Positions 1 to 9,010 of a DNA stretch of 64,000 nucleotides are shown piece by piece. The DNA comes from an uncultured Clostridia bacterium. Its GTDB lineage: Bacteria; Bacillota; Clostridia; Oscillospirales; Ruminococcaceae. Both the position numbers and the translations under genes were made by a program. The notes under the pieces are model-generated. The model ran no database searches. It saw only the letters and a program-made list of their open reading frames with translations, and was not told the DNA's origin. The stretch covers positions 62,001-126,000 of the forward strand of contig CAMDZD010000004.1 of the NCBI GenBank assembly GCA_945910815.1. The letters run 5' to 3'. Within the stretch, counting starts at the first letter, position 1. Every line of letters begins with the position of its first letter.

Positions 1-810
1 ATAAATAATTATGAGTCAAATCTTTCAGCAGATGATATTCTTACCGTTGATGCTCTCAATGAACAGATTACCGCAAAACAGCGTGAGCTTGAATCACTTG
101 TGATTGCCCTTGAAGATGCCAAGAAACAGGATAATCTTGAAAGTCAGTCAAATGATATTGATATAAAGGCTAAGCATGAGGAAATAGAAGCTCAGAAACT
201 CGTTGTCGATAAGATTAAGAAAAAAGACAGCGAAAAGGAAATAAAAGCTGATTATTCCGGAGTCGTAAGTCAGATAAATGTAAAAATAGGAGATACCGTT
301 CTGCCTGACGAGGCTGTTGCTGTTATAGATATATCCGAAGAAGGCTATACTATGACTGTAAGTGTTGAGGCCGAAAAGACCAAGAAAATCAAAGCAGGAA
401 TTTCCGTTGATGTTCTCAACGACTGGAGCAATTCCATTAATGCTGACCTTGTTGAAATTAAAAACGATACACAGAATAAGAAGAACAGAATCCTTAAATT
501 CAAAGTCAGTGGTAATGTCAATTCCGGCGATACCTTGTCTGTATCAATTCCATGCAGTACAGGAAGATATGACACAATAATTCCGAAAAGTGCTTTGAAT
601 GAGGATTCAAACGGAAAATTTGTGCTTATAGTCAAGTCAAAAAGTTCACCTCTCGGAAACAGATATTTTGCCGAACGTGTTGACGTTGAAGTTCTTGCCT
701 CTGATGAAGTATCATGTGCAGTTCAGGGTTCTCTGAATATGGGCGATTATGTTATTACTACTTCAAGCAAGCCTGTACAATCCGGTGACCAGGTAAAAAT
801 GAAGGATTAA
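1..810 (+). CDS. HlyD/RND-type adaptor protein, 5' end outside window
   Basis: The frame is open from base 1, so the true start lies upstream; an internal GTG at 100 is not the start. The visible 269 residues begin with a charged helical stretch (coiled-coil hairpin). A lipoyl/barrel-sandwich half follows, with the family pattern I-K-A-D-Y-S-G-V-V then V-K-I-G-D-T-V. The C-terminal part is beta-rich. This is the architecture of periplasmic-adaptor/membrane-fusion subunits, which in Gram-positives work with MacB-type ABC exporters at the cell surface. The stop is 11 bases before the MacB-like gene, so the two are probably translated together. An ATPase and a full permease may lie upstream of the window. 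Family call is good; substrate unknown. Confidence 0.82.
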   Translation: MNNYESNLSADDILTVDALNEQITAKQRELESLVIALEDAKKQDNLESQSNDIDIKAKHEEIEAQKLVVDKIKKKDSEKEIKADYSGVVSQINVKIGDTVLPDEAVAVIDISEEGYTMTVSVEAEKTKKIKAGISVDVLNDWSNSINADLVEIKNDTQNKKNRILKFKVSGNVNSGDTLSVSIPCSTGRYDTIIPKSALNEDSNGKFVLIVKSKSSPLGNRYFAERVDVEVLASDEVSCAVQGSLNMGDYVITTSSKPVQSGDQVKMKD

Positions 811-821
811 GGTGATTATTC

Positions 822-1877
822 ATGAAACTGAAATCACTGAAATCAAAAATAATTTTATCAGCAGTTAATATTATATGCATTGCAGGAGCTTTAACGTTCA
901 GTATTATATCCGACAGTCAGATAAATTCCCTGACTTCCCAGAAAGGTGCCGAAAGGTGGCAGGGAAACAACAGCGGTATGAATTATTCACAGGTCAGCTG
1001 TTTCTTTGCTGATGATTCGGGCTTGAATACAAATAATGTCAATGCTGTACGCAATGCAATTAAAAGTGCTTTGACAAGTGCATCTCTTAAAGAAGAAGAA
1101 AATAAAAGGCTATGGATTGATACCTATACTTCATCTCTCGGAAAAATGGAAGTATCAGGTACTAAAAGAGGTACGGCTAAAACAGAAATAACAGCAGTTA
1201 CAAGTGACTTTTTTCTGATACATGATTTTAAGTTTGCTGATGGTTCATACTTCCGTGATGATGAACTTTCCGGAAACGGTATCGTTATTGACAGTATGCT
1301 TGCATGGCAGATTTTCGGCTCTGATGAAGTAAAAGGCATGACAGCAGAGATAAACGGATTTGATTTCTATGTTGCAGGAATTGTTGATATTCCGGAATCA
1401 AGTGCCGAAAAAAAGACTTACGGAAAACTTCCGAGAGCATATATTTCATACAGTTCAGCGGAACTTCTTTCCGGAAAAAGCGAAGATATTACGGTTCAGT
1501 CCTATGAGGCAGTAGTTCCGAATCCTGTCAAGGGTTTTGCTTACAATACTATAAGTGAATTTGTTGAAAATCAGTATGAAAGCACTTCCGTTACTGTTGA
1601 AAATTCAGAACGTTTTTCGTTTTCTCATAATTTCAAACGGCTGAAACATCTCAGCAACTGCGTTATAATAACAAACTCCGTACAATATACATGGTGGGAA
1701 AATTCCGCAAGGGTTACGGAAATAAAAGCTTCTCTGAATCTCTTTGCAGTTCTTGTTTTCCTTGTTATACCTTTTATTACTCTGCTTTTATTCCTGATAA
1801 AACTTTTCAGATTTATAAGCTCAAAGAAACCTGTTAAAAAACTCTCTCAGAAAATCAAAAGCAAAATTCCATACTAA
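822..1877 (+). CDS. MacB-like extracytoplasmic-domain membrane protein without FtsX core
   Basis: The 351-residue product has an N-terminal membrane anchor (about 12-30), a large extracytoplasmic domain (35-300) and one hydrophobic segment near the C-terminus (about 304-330) followed by a basic tail. The outer domain resembles the MacB periplasmic core of ABC exporters: a G-x-x-F-x-x-x-E/D-L-type loop near residue 140, and V-A-G-I-V-D-I-P near 185. MacB/FtsX permeases normally have four transmembrane helices; this protein has two, so it is a reduced or accessory form. The gap at residues 950-1000 of the DNA is intact coding sequence, with no frameshift seen. RBS AAGGTGA precedes the ATG. It sits between the HlyD-like adaptor and a binding-protein lipoprotein, suggesting one surface complex. 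Function is inferred. Confidence 0.6.
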   Translation: MKLKSLKSKIILSAVNIICIAGALTFSIISDSQINSLTSQKGAERWQGNNSGMNYSQVSCFFADDSGLNTNNVNAVRNAIKSALTSASLKEEENKRLWIDTYTSSLGKMEVSGTKRGTAKTEITAVTSDFFLIHDFKFADGSYFRDDELSGNGIVIDSMLAWQIFGSDEVKGMTAEINGFDFYVAGIVDIPESSAEKKTYGKLPRAYISYSSAELLSGKSEDITVQSYEAVVPNPVKGFAYNTISEFVENQYESTSVTVENSERFSFSHNFKRLKHLSNCVIITNSVQYTWWENSARVTEIKASLNLFAVLVFLVIPFITLLLFLIKLFRFISSKKPVKKLSQKIKSKIPY

Positions 1878-1901
1878 ATAATTTTAAGGAGGATTTTATT
1901 T

Positions 1902-4313
1902 ATGAAAAATCAGAAATTCACACAGTTCCTTAGCTGTGCAACTATGTTTGCAATTATGTCATCTATGACGGCTTGCGGAGAAAAAGGTTCAAACGGTGGC
2001 AATAATAATACTGAACGTCCTGTTCAGACGGCTGATGAACTTATTAAAAATTCCTATGCAAGCGAATCTATTGATACTGTTCCGGAGGATATTCAGGATA
2101 TACGCAATATTGCATACTCTCCGGCTGATGATGTCTATTATTGCAACGCTTATGCCGGAACTTCTTATGATAATGTCATTTACAGCATTTCTTCGGACTT
2201 TTCAACATTCACTCCAATAAATATTGAGCTTGACAAGAATAAGGAAAATAATATAAATTCCATGAACGCTCTTAAAGACGGTGGCTTTGCAGTGTTTATC
2301 AGTGAGGTTTCATATGGAGATTTACCGATTATAGATTACGACGATACAACAATCGACTGGGAAAATTTTGACTGGGCTCCATATGAGGAAGCAAGAGAAC
2401 AGACTTATGTTTACAGAATGTATGACAAGGACGGCAAAATGATTTCAAGTGTAAATCTTGCCTATGAATCTGCGGAACAGTATGACTATGTAAGCGGATG
2501 TTACGGATTTTCAGACGGTTCAAGCGTATTCTATTCAGAATCTCAGGGCTTTGTGAAATTCGATAAGGACGGAAAAGGAAATGTTCTCGGAAAAAATGAT
2601 GATATTCAGTGGATTGATTCAATCGGTTCGGATTCCGATGATAACCTTATAATATGCGGATACGGTGAAAGCAGTTATGTATTTTCAAGATTCGACCTTG
2701 AAAGCAATTCAGTATCAGAAAAGTTTGAATATGATGCCAATATTTACAACTCACAGAACTGTATAATCAGAGGTATCGGCGATTACAGCTTTTTTGTATT
2801 GGGCGATAAGGCTCTTTCAGGATATAACAAGAATACAAAACAGTTCGATGAAATTGTAAACTGGATTGATTCCGATATTTCAAACGTTATGGCAGCTGTT
2901 GTTGATAAGGATATGCAGATTTCAATAGTTGAGAATACACAGGGGGGTTATCGTGGCGGAGTAAGTTTTTCAAGGCTTAAAAAGCGTGATGCCTCTGAAT
3001 TTGCAAATCAGCAGATTATAACTCTTGGTATGCTTTATAATGACGAACTTATTACTTCCAAAATTTCTGAATTTAACAAGAATAACAAGGATTACCGAAT
3101 CAGAACTGTTGACTATTCGCAGTATGACAATGAAGAAAATGAGTATATGGGTGCAGTACAGCAGTTGAATCAGGATTTGATTTCCGGAAAAGCTCCTGAT
3201 ATTATATGTGCTTCCGGAAATCTGAATATGCAGTCACTTGCTTCAAAGGGTGTTTTTGCTGACCTTTATGAATTTATCGATAAGGACAGCGAGATTAACC
3301 GTGAATCATTTGTGCCGAATATTCTTAATCTCAGCGAATATGACGGAAAACTTGTGTTAGTTCCTACTTCATTCAGTATGCAGTCACTTACAGGAAAAAC
3401 AAAATATGTCGGAGAAAAGCCAAACTGGACTATTGATGATATGATTTCAGCATACGAAAATCGTCCTAAAAAGGATATGGGATTCAGTATCAATGACTAT
3501 AAAACAAGTATGTTCTATACAGCTTTCTATTCAAATCTCAATTCGCATGTTGACTATAAGAACAAGACTTTCACATATGACAAGGCGGAGCTTGTAAAGC
3601 TTCTTGAATTTATAAACCAGTTCGAGGACGAACCGGACTGGGAAGATGAAAATATTATGACCGAAGAACAGAATGAATGGAACGATTATCAGACATCTAT
3701 GATTAAAGACAAATATCTTATATATGATGCCGGAATATATAATTTCAGAAGCTATCATGAACTTCTTGCGGGTACTTTTGCAAATGAACCTGTTACTTTT
3801 GTCGGATATCCGAGTTCTGACGGTTCGGGAATAAAGCTTTCATTTGATTCAACTTCATTTTCCATTGTTTCAAATTCTGCCAATAAGGATGCTTGCTGGA
3901 ATTTTATAAGACAGTTCCTCACTGAAGATTACCAGTCACCAAGTGATGACGGAAACGGAAATAATAATATATGGAGTTTCCCTGTAAATCAGAAGGCTTT
4001 TGACAAGCTCGCTGAACAGTCAAAATCTCCTCAGTTCTGGATTGACCCCGAAACGGGCAAAAAAACTGAATATGAAACTACTTTCTGGGCTGGTGACAAG
4101 GAAATTAAAATCGGTGACTGTACCGATGAGGAAATTGCACAGGTTAAAGAGCTGATTAACAGTATTAAAACAGCTCCGAACTTCTACGAACAAGGTCTTT
4201 ATGATATATGCAACGAAGAAGTTCAGGCATTCTTCAAGGGCGACAAGTCCGCTGAAGAAACTGCTGATATTATGATTAACAGAATTTCTATCTATATTGC
4301 TGAAAAAGGCTGA
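1902..4313 (+). CDS. Lipoprotein: propeller-like domain fused to family 1 solute-binding protein
   Basis: The 803-residue product starts with a lipoprotein signal peptide; the lipobox M-T-A-C puts the lipid on Cys25. Residues about 60-360 contain repeated beta-strand units with aromatic and D-x-D-G-K turns, as in a beta-propeller. Residues about 370-800 match extracellular solute-binding proteins of the sugar ABC class: an opening beta-alpha segment, G-K-A-P-D-I-I near 430, and a C-terminal W-x-F-I-R-Q-F-L element. Ordinary binding proteins are 420-550 residues, so the front domain is an added module. RBS GGAGG lies 9 bases before the ATG. It ends operon 1, just before a terminator. The permease partner is probably in operon 2. 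Ligand unknown. Confidence 0.75.
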   Translation: MKNQKFTQFLSCATMFAIMSSMTACGEKGSNGGNNNTERPVQTADELIKNSYASESIDTVPEDIQDIRNIAYSPADDVYYCNAYAGTSYDNVIYSISSDFSTFTPINIELDKNKENNINSMNALKDGGFAVFISEVSYGDLPIIDYDDTTIDWENFDWAPYEEAREQTYVYRMYDKDGKMISSVNLAYESAEQYDYVSGCYGFSDGSSVFYSESQGFVKFDKDGKGNVLGKNDDIQWIDSIGSDSDDNLIICGYGESSYVFSRFDLESNSVSEKFEYDANIYNSQNCIIRGIGDYSFFVLGDKALSGYNKNTKQFDEIVNWIDSDISNVMAAVVDKDMQISIVENTQGGYRGGVSFSRLKKRDASEFANQQIITLGMLYNDELITSKISEFNKNNKDYRIRTVDYSQYDNEENEYMGAVQQLNQDLISGKAPDIICASGNLNMQSLASKGVFADLYEFIDKDSEINRESFVPNILNLSEYDGKLVLVPTSFSMQSLTGKTKYVGEKPNWTIDDMISAYENRPKKDMGFSINDYKTSMFYTAFYSNLNSHVDYKNKTFTYDKAELVKLLEFINQFEDEPDWEDENIMTEEQNEWNDYQTSMIKDKYLIYDAGIYNFRSYHELLAGTFANEPVTFVGYPSSDGSGIKLSFDSTSFSIVSNSANKDACWNFIRQFLTEDYQSPSDDGNGNNNIWSFPVNQKAFDKLAEQSKSPQFWIDPETGKKTEYETTFWAGDKEIKIGDCTDEEIAQVKELINSIKTAPNFYEQGLYDICNEEVQAFFKGDKSAEETADIMINRISIYIAEKG

Positions 4314-4326
4314 TTTTATTCCATAA

Positions 4327-4353
4327 GGGCGGATTTTAAAATCCGCTCTTTTT
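4327..4353 (+). terminator. Intrinsic terminator after the first binding-protein gene
   Basis: A 9-bp perfect stem (GCGGATTTT with AAAATCCGC, extendable by wobble pairs) is followed by CTCTTTTTG. It separates the first operon from the second. Confidence 0.85.
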
Positions 4354-4358
4354 GTGCC

Positions 4359-4386
4359 TTGACAATATTTTCAGATATGATATAAT
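4359..4386 (+). promoter_or_regulatory. Sigma-A promoter of the 4417-14656 operon
   Basis: TTGACA at 4359-4364 and TATAAT at 4381-4386, 16 bases apart. It lies 31 bases before the ATG of the second binding-protein gene and directly follows the preceding terminator, so the downstream eight genes have their own promoter. Confidence 0.88.
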
Positions 4387-4416
4387 AATTTTATACAAAA
4401 TACATAAGGTGAATAT

Positions 4417-7245
4417 ATGAAAAAAATTATATTATTTCTTGTTGCAGTAATGCTGGTGTTTTTTGAATCTGATTTTGATATACTGGCATATGCTGATTAT
4501 GAAAAACCAGATTTATGTGAATTTTCATACAGCGAAAATATTTCATACAGTGATTACTATGATTTATACTGCAGTTCACCCCGTCCCGATTATGAAATTA
4601 CTGTAAATGCCGTTGATTATAAATCAGCTGAAAATGTCTGTAAAAACAGCAATTCTATTATACTTGACAAGCCACAGGGAAGTATTTCCTATGATATAGA
4701 TGTACCGGAAACGGGTATATACTGTATTGAAATAAATTACTGTCCCTTAGTTTCAAGCAGTCATAATATAGAATTTTCATTAAGTATTAATGACAGTATC
4801 CCTTATGATACGTCATCAAGGCTTATTCTTAACAGAGTATGGACTGATGAGGGAGAAATAAAAAAGGATTCAAAGGGAAATCAAATCCGTCCTTTTCAGA
4901 TTCAGAAAGAAATGCAGATAAAAAGCTTTTTAAATGATACTGACGGACTTTTTAGTGAACCTCTTATATTTTATCTTGAAAAGGGTAAAAATCAGATTTC
5001 ATTCAGCTTTGAGAGGGCATATCTTGAAATTGATAATTTTATAATTCGTCAGCCGGAATGTTTAAAATCATATGATGATTATATTAATTCGCTTGATGCG
5101 GATTTTTCAGATACTGCTGATAACAAAATCAGAATAGAGGGGGAAAGTGCATTATATAAATCTTCTGCCGTACTTTGTCCCACTTATGATAATTCAGATT
5201 ATCTCGTTTCACCGTCAGACCCCGATAATCTGCTGTACAATACAATAGGTGATTCAAGCTGGAATCAGCCTTTTCAGAGCATTACATGGCTTATTCCGAA
5301 AGAAAAAATAAAGACAGGCTTTTACAGAATAGGTATAAAATCACGTCAGGACGAAATGAGAGGATTCTGTTCATCAAGAAGAATTTATATAGACGGTAAA
5401 ATTCCTTTTGAAGAATTAAATCGGGTTAAATTTAATTACGGCTCTGACTGGAATATAGTTTCACCGGAGGGATATATATATCTTGATTCCGAAAGTGACC
5501 ATTTTATTACTGTTGAGGCTGTACCTGATGAAATATCAGAATACTTACGCAGAATTGATAAAATTTTATCTGAAATTAATGAGTATTATAAAAATATCCT
5601 TATGATTACAGGTGTTCAGCCCGATAAATATACGGATTACTATGTGCATGAAAAGCTCCCCGAACTTCCTGATGACTTTGAAAATTTTTCATCGGAATTA
5701 AAGGATATTAAAAAAGACATTGAAAATATATCGGATTCCTATGGTTCGGAGGCATCTGCAATTACAGGCATGACAAATATTCTTGACAGGTGCATTGAAA
5801 AGCCTTTGAAAATTCCGCAGTATCTTTCAGAAATACATGATAATATTTCACTTCTTTCGGCTTGGGAAAGGGACTGCCGAAAAACTCCCCTTGAAATCGA
5901 TTACATAGAGCTTTGCACCGAAAATCAGAATTTTTCAGATACTAAGGGGAATTTTCTGAAATCCCTTGAATTTGGATTCCGTTCTTTTATAAGTTCATTT
6001 TTTGTTGACTATTCATCTGTATCGGATATTTCCGGTGATAACTGTATTGAAGTGTGGGTTAATTCCGGACGTGAACAGGCACAGATTATAAGGGAACTTG
6101 CAGAATCAGAATTTATGACTGAAAATCCGGATATTCCCGTATCGGTTAATCTTGTTTCGGGCGGAATTACAGAGGCATCTATGACCGGAAACCAGCCCGA
6201 TGTTGCACTGTTTCTCGGCGGAGAATATCCGGTTAACCTTGCGTCAAGGGGATTGCTTGTCAATTTTGAGGATTTCGAGGACTATACAGAAATAAAAAAA
6301 CGTTTTCAGAATAATGCTACCATTAATTATGAATACAAAGGCGGTTGCTATGGAATACCTTTAAGTCAGAGCTGGGCGATGATGTTTTACAGGGAAGATA
6401 TTCTTAAGAAACTTGGCTTTAATTCTCCTCCGGAAACATGGCAGGAACTTATTGATATGTTGCCGGCAATTCAGAGAAACTATATGTCAGTTGGTCTTGT
6501 ACTGCCTTCAAATAATATTTCTCCTGCCACTGAAACAGGAAATACTTTTGCATGTCTTTTGCTTCAGAAAGGTCTGAATTACTACAATGAGGATTTGACG
6601 CAGTCGGTACTTGATTCACCCGAATGTGTTTCCGCTTTTGAACAGTGGACGGATTTTTACAGAAAATACGGCTTTATGCAGTCATATGATGCTTTCAGCC
6701 GTTTCAGAACAGGCGAATATCCCATAATAATTGCTGACTATACGTTTTTCAATAATCTTGAGGCTCTTGCTCCTGAAATAAAAGGCTTATGGAATTTTAC
6801 TTCAGTTCCTGCAACTGTACAAGATGACGAAACTTTTTCTCATGCCGTAAATTCAAACGGAACTTCCGCCGTTATTTTCAATAAGGACGAAAGCAAAAAG
6901 GATAAGGCATGGGAATTTATAAAATGGTTTACAAGCTCCGAAATTCAGACGGAATACAGCAACAGACTTGAATGTGTTATGGGAATTACAGGCAGATTTG
7001 CTACTGCAAATACAGAGGCTCTTGAAAGTCTGTCATGGTCTTATTCCGAACTTGAAAGGCTTATGATTCAGCGTGAAGAACTTGAGGAAATTCCGGTTAT
7101 AACTTCTTCATATGCCGTTACAAGAAATATTATGAACGCTTTCAGGGAAACTGTCAATAACGGTCAGAATCCGAGAGATACTCTTATATGGTACAACAGA
7201 GACATAAATAATGAAATAAAGCGTAAGCTTGAAAATACAGGTTAG
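4417..7245 (+). CDS. Secreted protein: carbohydrate-binding-like N-half fused to solute-binding protein
   Basis: The 942-residue product has a signal peptide (hydrophobic 3-17, Ala-rich end near 26) and no lipobox Cys. Residues about 50-210 and 235-375 look like two beta-sandwich modules, each with a G-I/F-Y-x-I-x-I core strand and an L-E-K-G-x-N-type turn typical of carbohydrate-binding modules. A helical linker (about 375-480) follows. Residues about 545-930 are a family 1 solute-binding protein, with N-Q-P-D-V-A-L-F and Y-G-I-P-L-S-Q-S near 605 and 650. It is twice the usual binding-protein length. RBS AAGGTGA. The permease pair starts 11 bases after the stop. Likely role: capture of a large sugar or glycan for the permeases. 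Ligand not identifiable. Confidence 0.75.
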   Translation: MKKIILFLVAVMLVFFESDFDILAYADYEKPDLCEFSYSENISYSDYYDLYCSSPRPDYEITVNAVDYKSAENVCKNSNSIILDKPQGSISYDIDVPETGIYCIEINYCPLVSSSHNIEFSLSINDSIPYDTSSRLILNRVWTDEGEIKKDSKGNQIRPFQIQKEMQIKSFLNDTDGLFSEPLIFYLEKGKNQISFSFERAYLEIDNFIIRQPECLKSYDDYINSLDADFSDTADNKIRIEGESALYKSSAVLCPTYDNSDYLVSPSDPDNLLYNTIGDSSWNQPFQSITWLIPKEKIKTGFYRIGIKSRQDEMRGFCSSRRIYIDGKIPFEELNRVKFNYGSDWNIVSPEGYIYLDSESDHFITVEAVPDEISEYLRRIDKILSEINEYYKNILMITGVQPDKYTDYYVHEKLPELPDDFENFSSELKDIKKDIENISDSYGSEASAITGMTNILDRCIEKPLKIPQYLSEIHDNISLLSAWERDCRKTPLEIDYIELCTENQNFSDTKGNFLKSLEFGFRSFISSFFVDYSSVSDISGDNCIEVWVNSGREQAQIIRELAESEFMTENPDIPVSVNLVSGGITEASMTGNQPDVALFLGGEYPVNLASRGLLVNFEDFEDYTEIKKRFQNNATINYEYKGGCYGIPLSQSWAMMFYREDILKKLGFNSPPETWQELIDMLPAIQRNYMSVGLVLPSNNISPATETGNTFACLLLQKGLNYYNEDLTQSVLDSPECVSAFEQWTDFYRKYGFMQSYDAFSRFRTGEYPIIIADYTFFNNLEALAPEIKGLWNFTSVPATVQDDETFSHAVNSNGTSAVIFNKDESKKDKAWEFIKWFTSSEIQTEYSNRLECVMGITGRFATANTEALESLSWSYSELERLMIQREELEEIPVITSSYAVTRNIMNAFRETVNNGQNPRDTLIWYNRDINNEIKRKLENTG

Positions 7246-7256
7246 GATTTTTCGAG

Positions 7257-8150
7257 ATGAATTTTAAAAAGACTTTCAAAGAAATAAGGCGTTCGGGCGA
7301 ATGTTACCTTATGCTTGCACCTTTTATGATTTTTTTCATACTGTTTACTGTAATACCGGTTGTTATGTCAGTTCCGGTAGCCTTTACGGATTTCAATATA
7401 GTGCAGAAACCGGATTTCATAGGACTTGAAAATTTCAGAAATCTTTTTCTGAATGACAGAATTTTTATGAAATCTATAAGAGTTACTCTTATATTTTCAG
7501 TTGTTACAGCTCCGGTCAGCTATGCACTTTGCTTTATGCTTGCATGGTTTATAAATCAGATGCCATCTGCTTTGAGAACTGTTTTCACGCTTGTTTTCTA
7601 TACTCCGTCTATGGCTAATATATATGCTGTATGGCAGTTGATTTTCAGCGGTGACAGATACGGATATTTTAATTCTGTTCTTATGAAGCTCGGAATAATA
7701 GTTTCACCGGTTCAGTGGCTTACTGATTCAAGATATGTTCTCGGAGTCGTAATTGTTGTACAGTTATGGATAAGCCTCGGGGCAGGATTTCTTGCATTTA
7801 CTGCCGGATTCCAGAATATAGACCCCTCATATTATGAAGCAGGTGCTGTTGAGGGAATTTCAAACCGCTGGCAGGAACTTATATATATAACGCTTCCGCT
7901 TATGAAACCGCAGTTGCTTTTTGCGTCTGTAATGCAGATTGTAAGCTCCTTTACTGCCGGAGCTGTTGCACAGAATTTAGTCGGCTTTCCGAGTACGGAT
8001 TATAAAGCCCATACTATAATGACTCATGCTTATGACTATGGCTGGATTCGCTATGAAATGGGTTACGCCTCTGCAATATGCGTTATACTTTTCTTATTCA
8101 TGTATATTTCAAATATGCTTGTAAATAAATTTCTTAATCAGGAGCAGTGA
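7257..8150 (+). CDS. Sugar-type ABC transporter permease, MalF-like (pair 1)
   Basis: The 297-residue product has six predicted membrane helices. It carries the cytoplasmic EAA loop of binding-protein-dependent permeases (E-A-G-A-V-E-G near residue 200, ending in I-T-L-P-L), which docks the ATPase. Length and topology fit the MalF/UgpA class of sugar importers. The ATG lies 11 bases after the upstream stop, and the MalG-like partner starts 6 bases after its own stop. No ATPase gene lies in the window, so a shared MsiK/UgpC-type ATPase elsewhere is inferred. Substrate unknown. Confidence 0.92.
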   Translation: MNFKKTFKEIRRSGECYLMLAPFMIFFILFTVIPVVMSVPVAFTDFNIVQKPDFIGLENFRNLFLNDRIFMKSIRVTLIFSVVTAPVSYALCFMLAWFINQMPSALRTVFTLVFYTPSMANIYAVWQLIFSGDRYGYFNSVLMKLGIIVSPVQWLTDSRYVLGVVIVVQLWISLGAGFLAFTAGFQNIDPSYYEAGAVEGISNRWQELIYITLPLMKPQLLFASVMQIVSSFTAGAVAQNLVGFPSTDYKAHTIMTHAYDYGWIRYEMGYASAICVILFLFMYISNMLVNKFLNQEQ

Positions 8151-8156
8151 TTTTTT

Positions 8157-8999
8157 ATGAAACATTCGGACAGGCGGGCGGGAAATATTGCAGTATTTTT
8201 ATTTCTGACCGTTTTCGGAATTTTTATGGCTCTGCCAATATATCTTGCTTTTGTAATGGCTTTCAAGCCTGAACAGGAGCTTTTTGTATTTCCGCCAAAG
8301 CTTTACACTCTTAATCCTACTCTTGACAATTTCAGAAACATGCTTGAGGATTTGAGCAAATCCCAGCTTGTACCGTTTTCAAGATATTTCTTTAACAGTA
8401 TGCTTGTAACTCTTTCCATTACTGTGTTGCAATGTGTTTTTTCGGCTATGGCAGGATTCGTTCTTGCAAAGTGCAGTTTTAAGGGGAAAAATTTCCTTAA
8501 TGCCTTTATAGTTGTATCACTTCTCTATCAGAGCAATGTTATATATATTATGCAATATACCCTTATAACAAAGCTGAATATGATTAATACTTACAGAGCT
8601 TTGATTTTTCCTATGATAGCATCTCCGATGTCACTTTTCCTTATGCGTCAGAGCATATCGCAAGTCCCCGATGAAATTATTGAAGCCGGTAAAATTGACG
8701 GTGCTAATCTTTTCAGAATATGCTGGCAGATTGTTATGCCTAATCAGAAACCTGCTCTTGCAACTGTTATGATATTTGCTTTTCAGTCTGCATGGAATAT
8801 GCAGAGCGGTAGCTTTATATACAGGGAAAATTTAAAGACGCTTCCAACTGTAATTCAACAGCTTACCGCCTCGGGAATATCTAAAACGGGAATATCCGCT
8901 TCCGCATCAGTAATTATGCTTTTACCTCCTGTAATAATATTTATATTTGCAAGAAAAAGCGTTATAAAAACTATGGCTCATTCCGGAATAAGCGGTTAG
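8157..8999 (+). CDS. Sugar-type ABC transporter permease, MalG-like (pair 1)
   Basis: The 280-residue product has six membrane helices. Its EAA motif is I-I-E-A-G-K-I-D-G-A near residue 177, followed by I-V-M-P, the usual MalG/UgpE signature. It forms a heterodimer with the MalF-like protein just upstream. The 12-base gap to the next gene carries a weak RBS (GGGAG). The short C-terminus lacks the long tail of MalG itself, as is common for carbohydrate permeases in this class. Confidence 0.92.
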   Translation: MKHSDRRAGNIAVFLFLTVFGIFMALPIYLAFVMAFKPEQELFVFPPKLYTLNPTLDNFRNMLEDLSKSQLVPFSRYFFNSMLVTLSITVLQCVFSAMAGFVLAKCSFKGKNFLNAFIVVSLLYQSNVIYIMQYTLITKLNMINTYRALIFPMIASPMSLFLMRQSISQVPDEIIEAGKIDGANLFRICWQIVMPNQKPALATVMIFAFQSAWNMQSGSFIYRENLKTLPTVIQQLTASGISKTGISASASVIMLLPPVIIFIFARKSVIKTMAHSGISG

Positions 9000-9010
9000 G
9001 GAGTTTAAAT

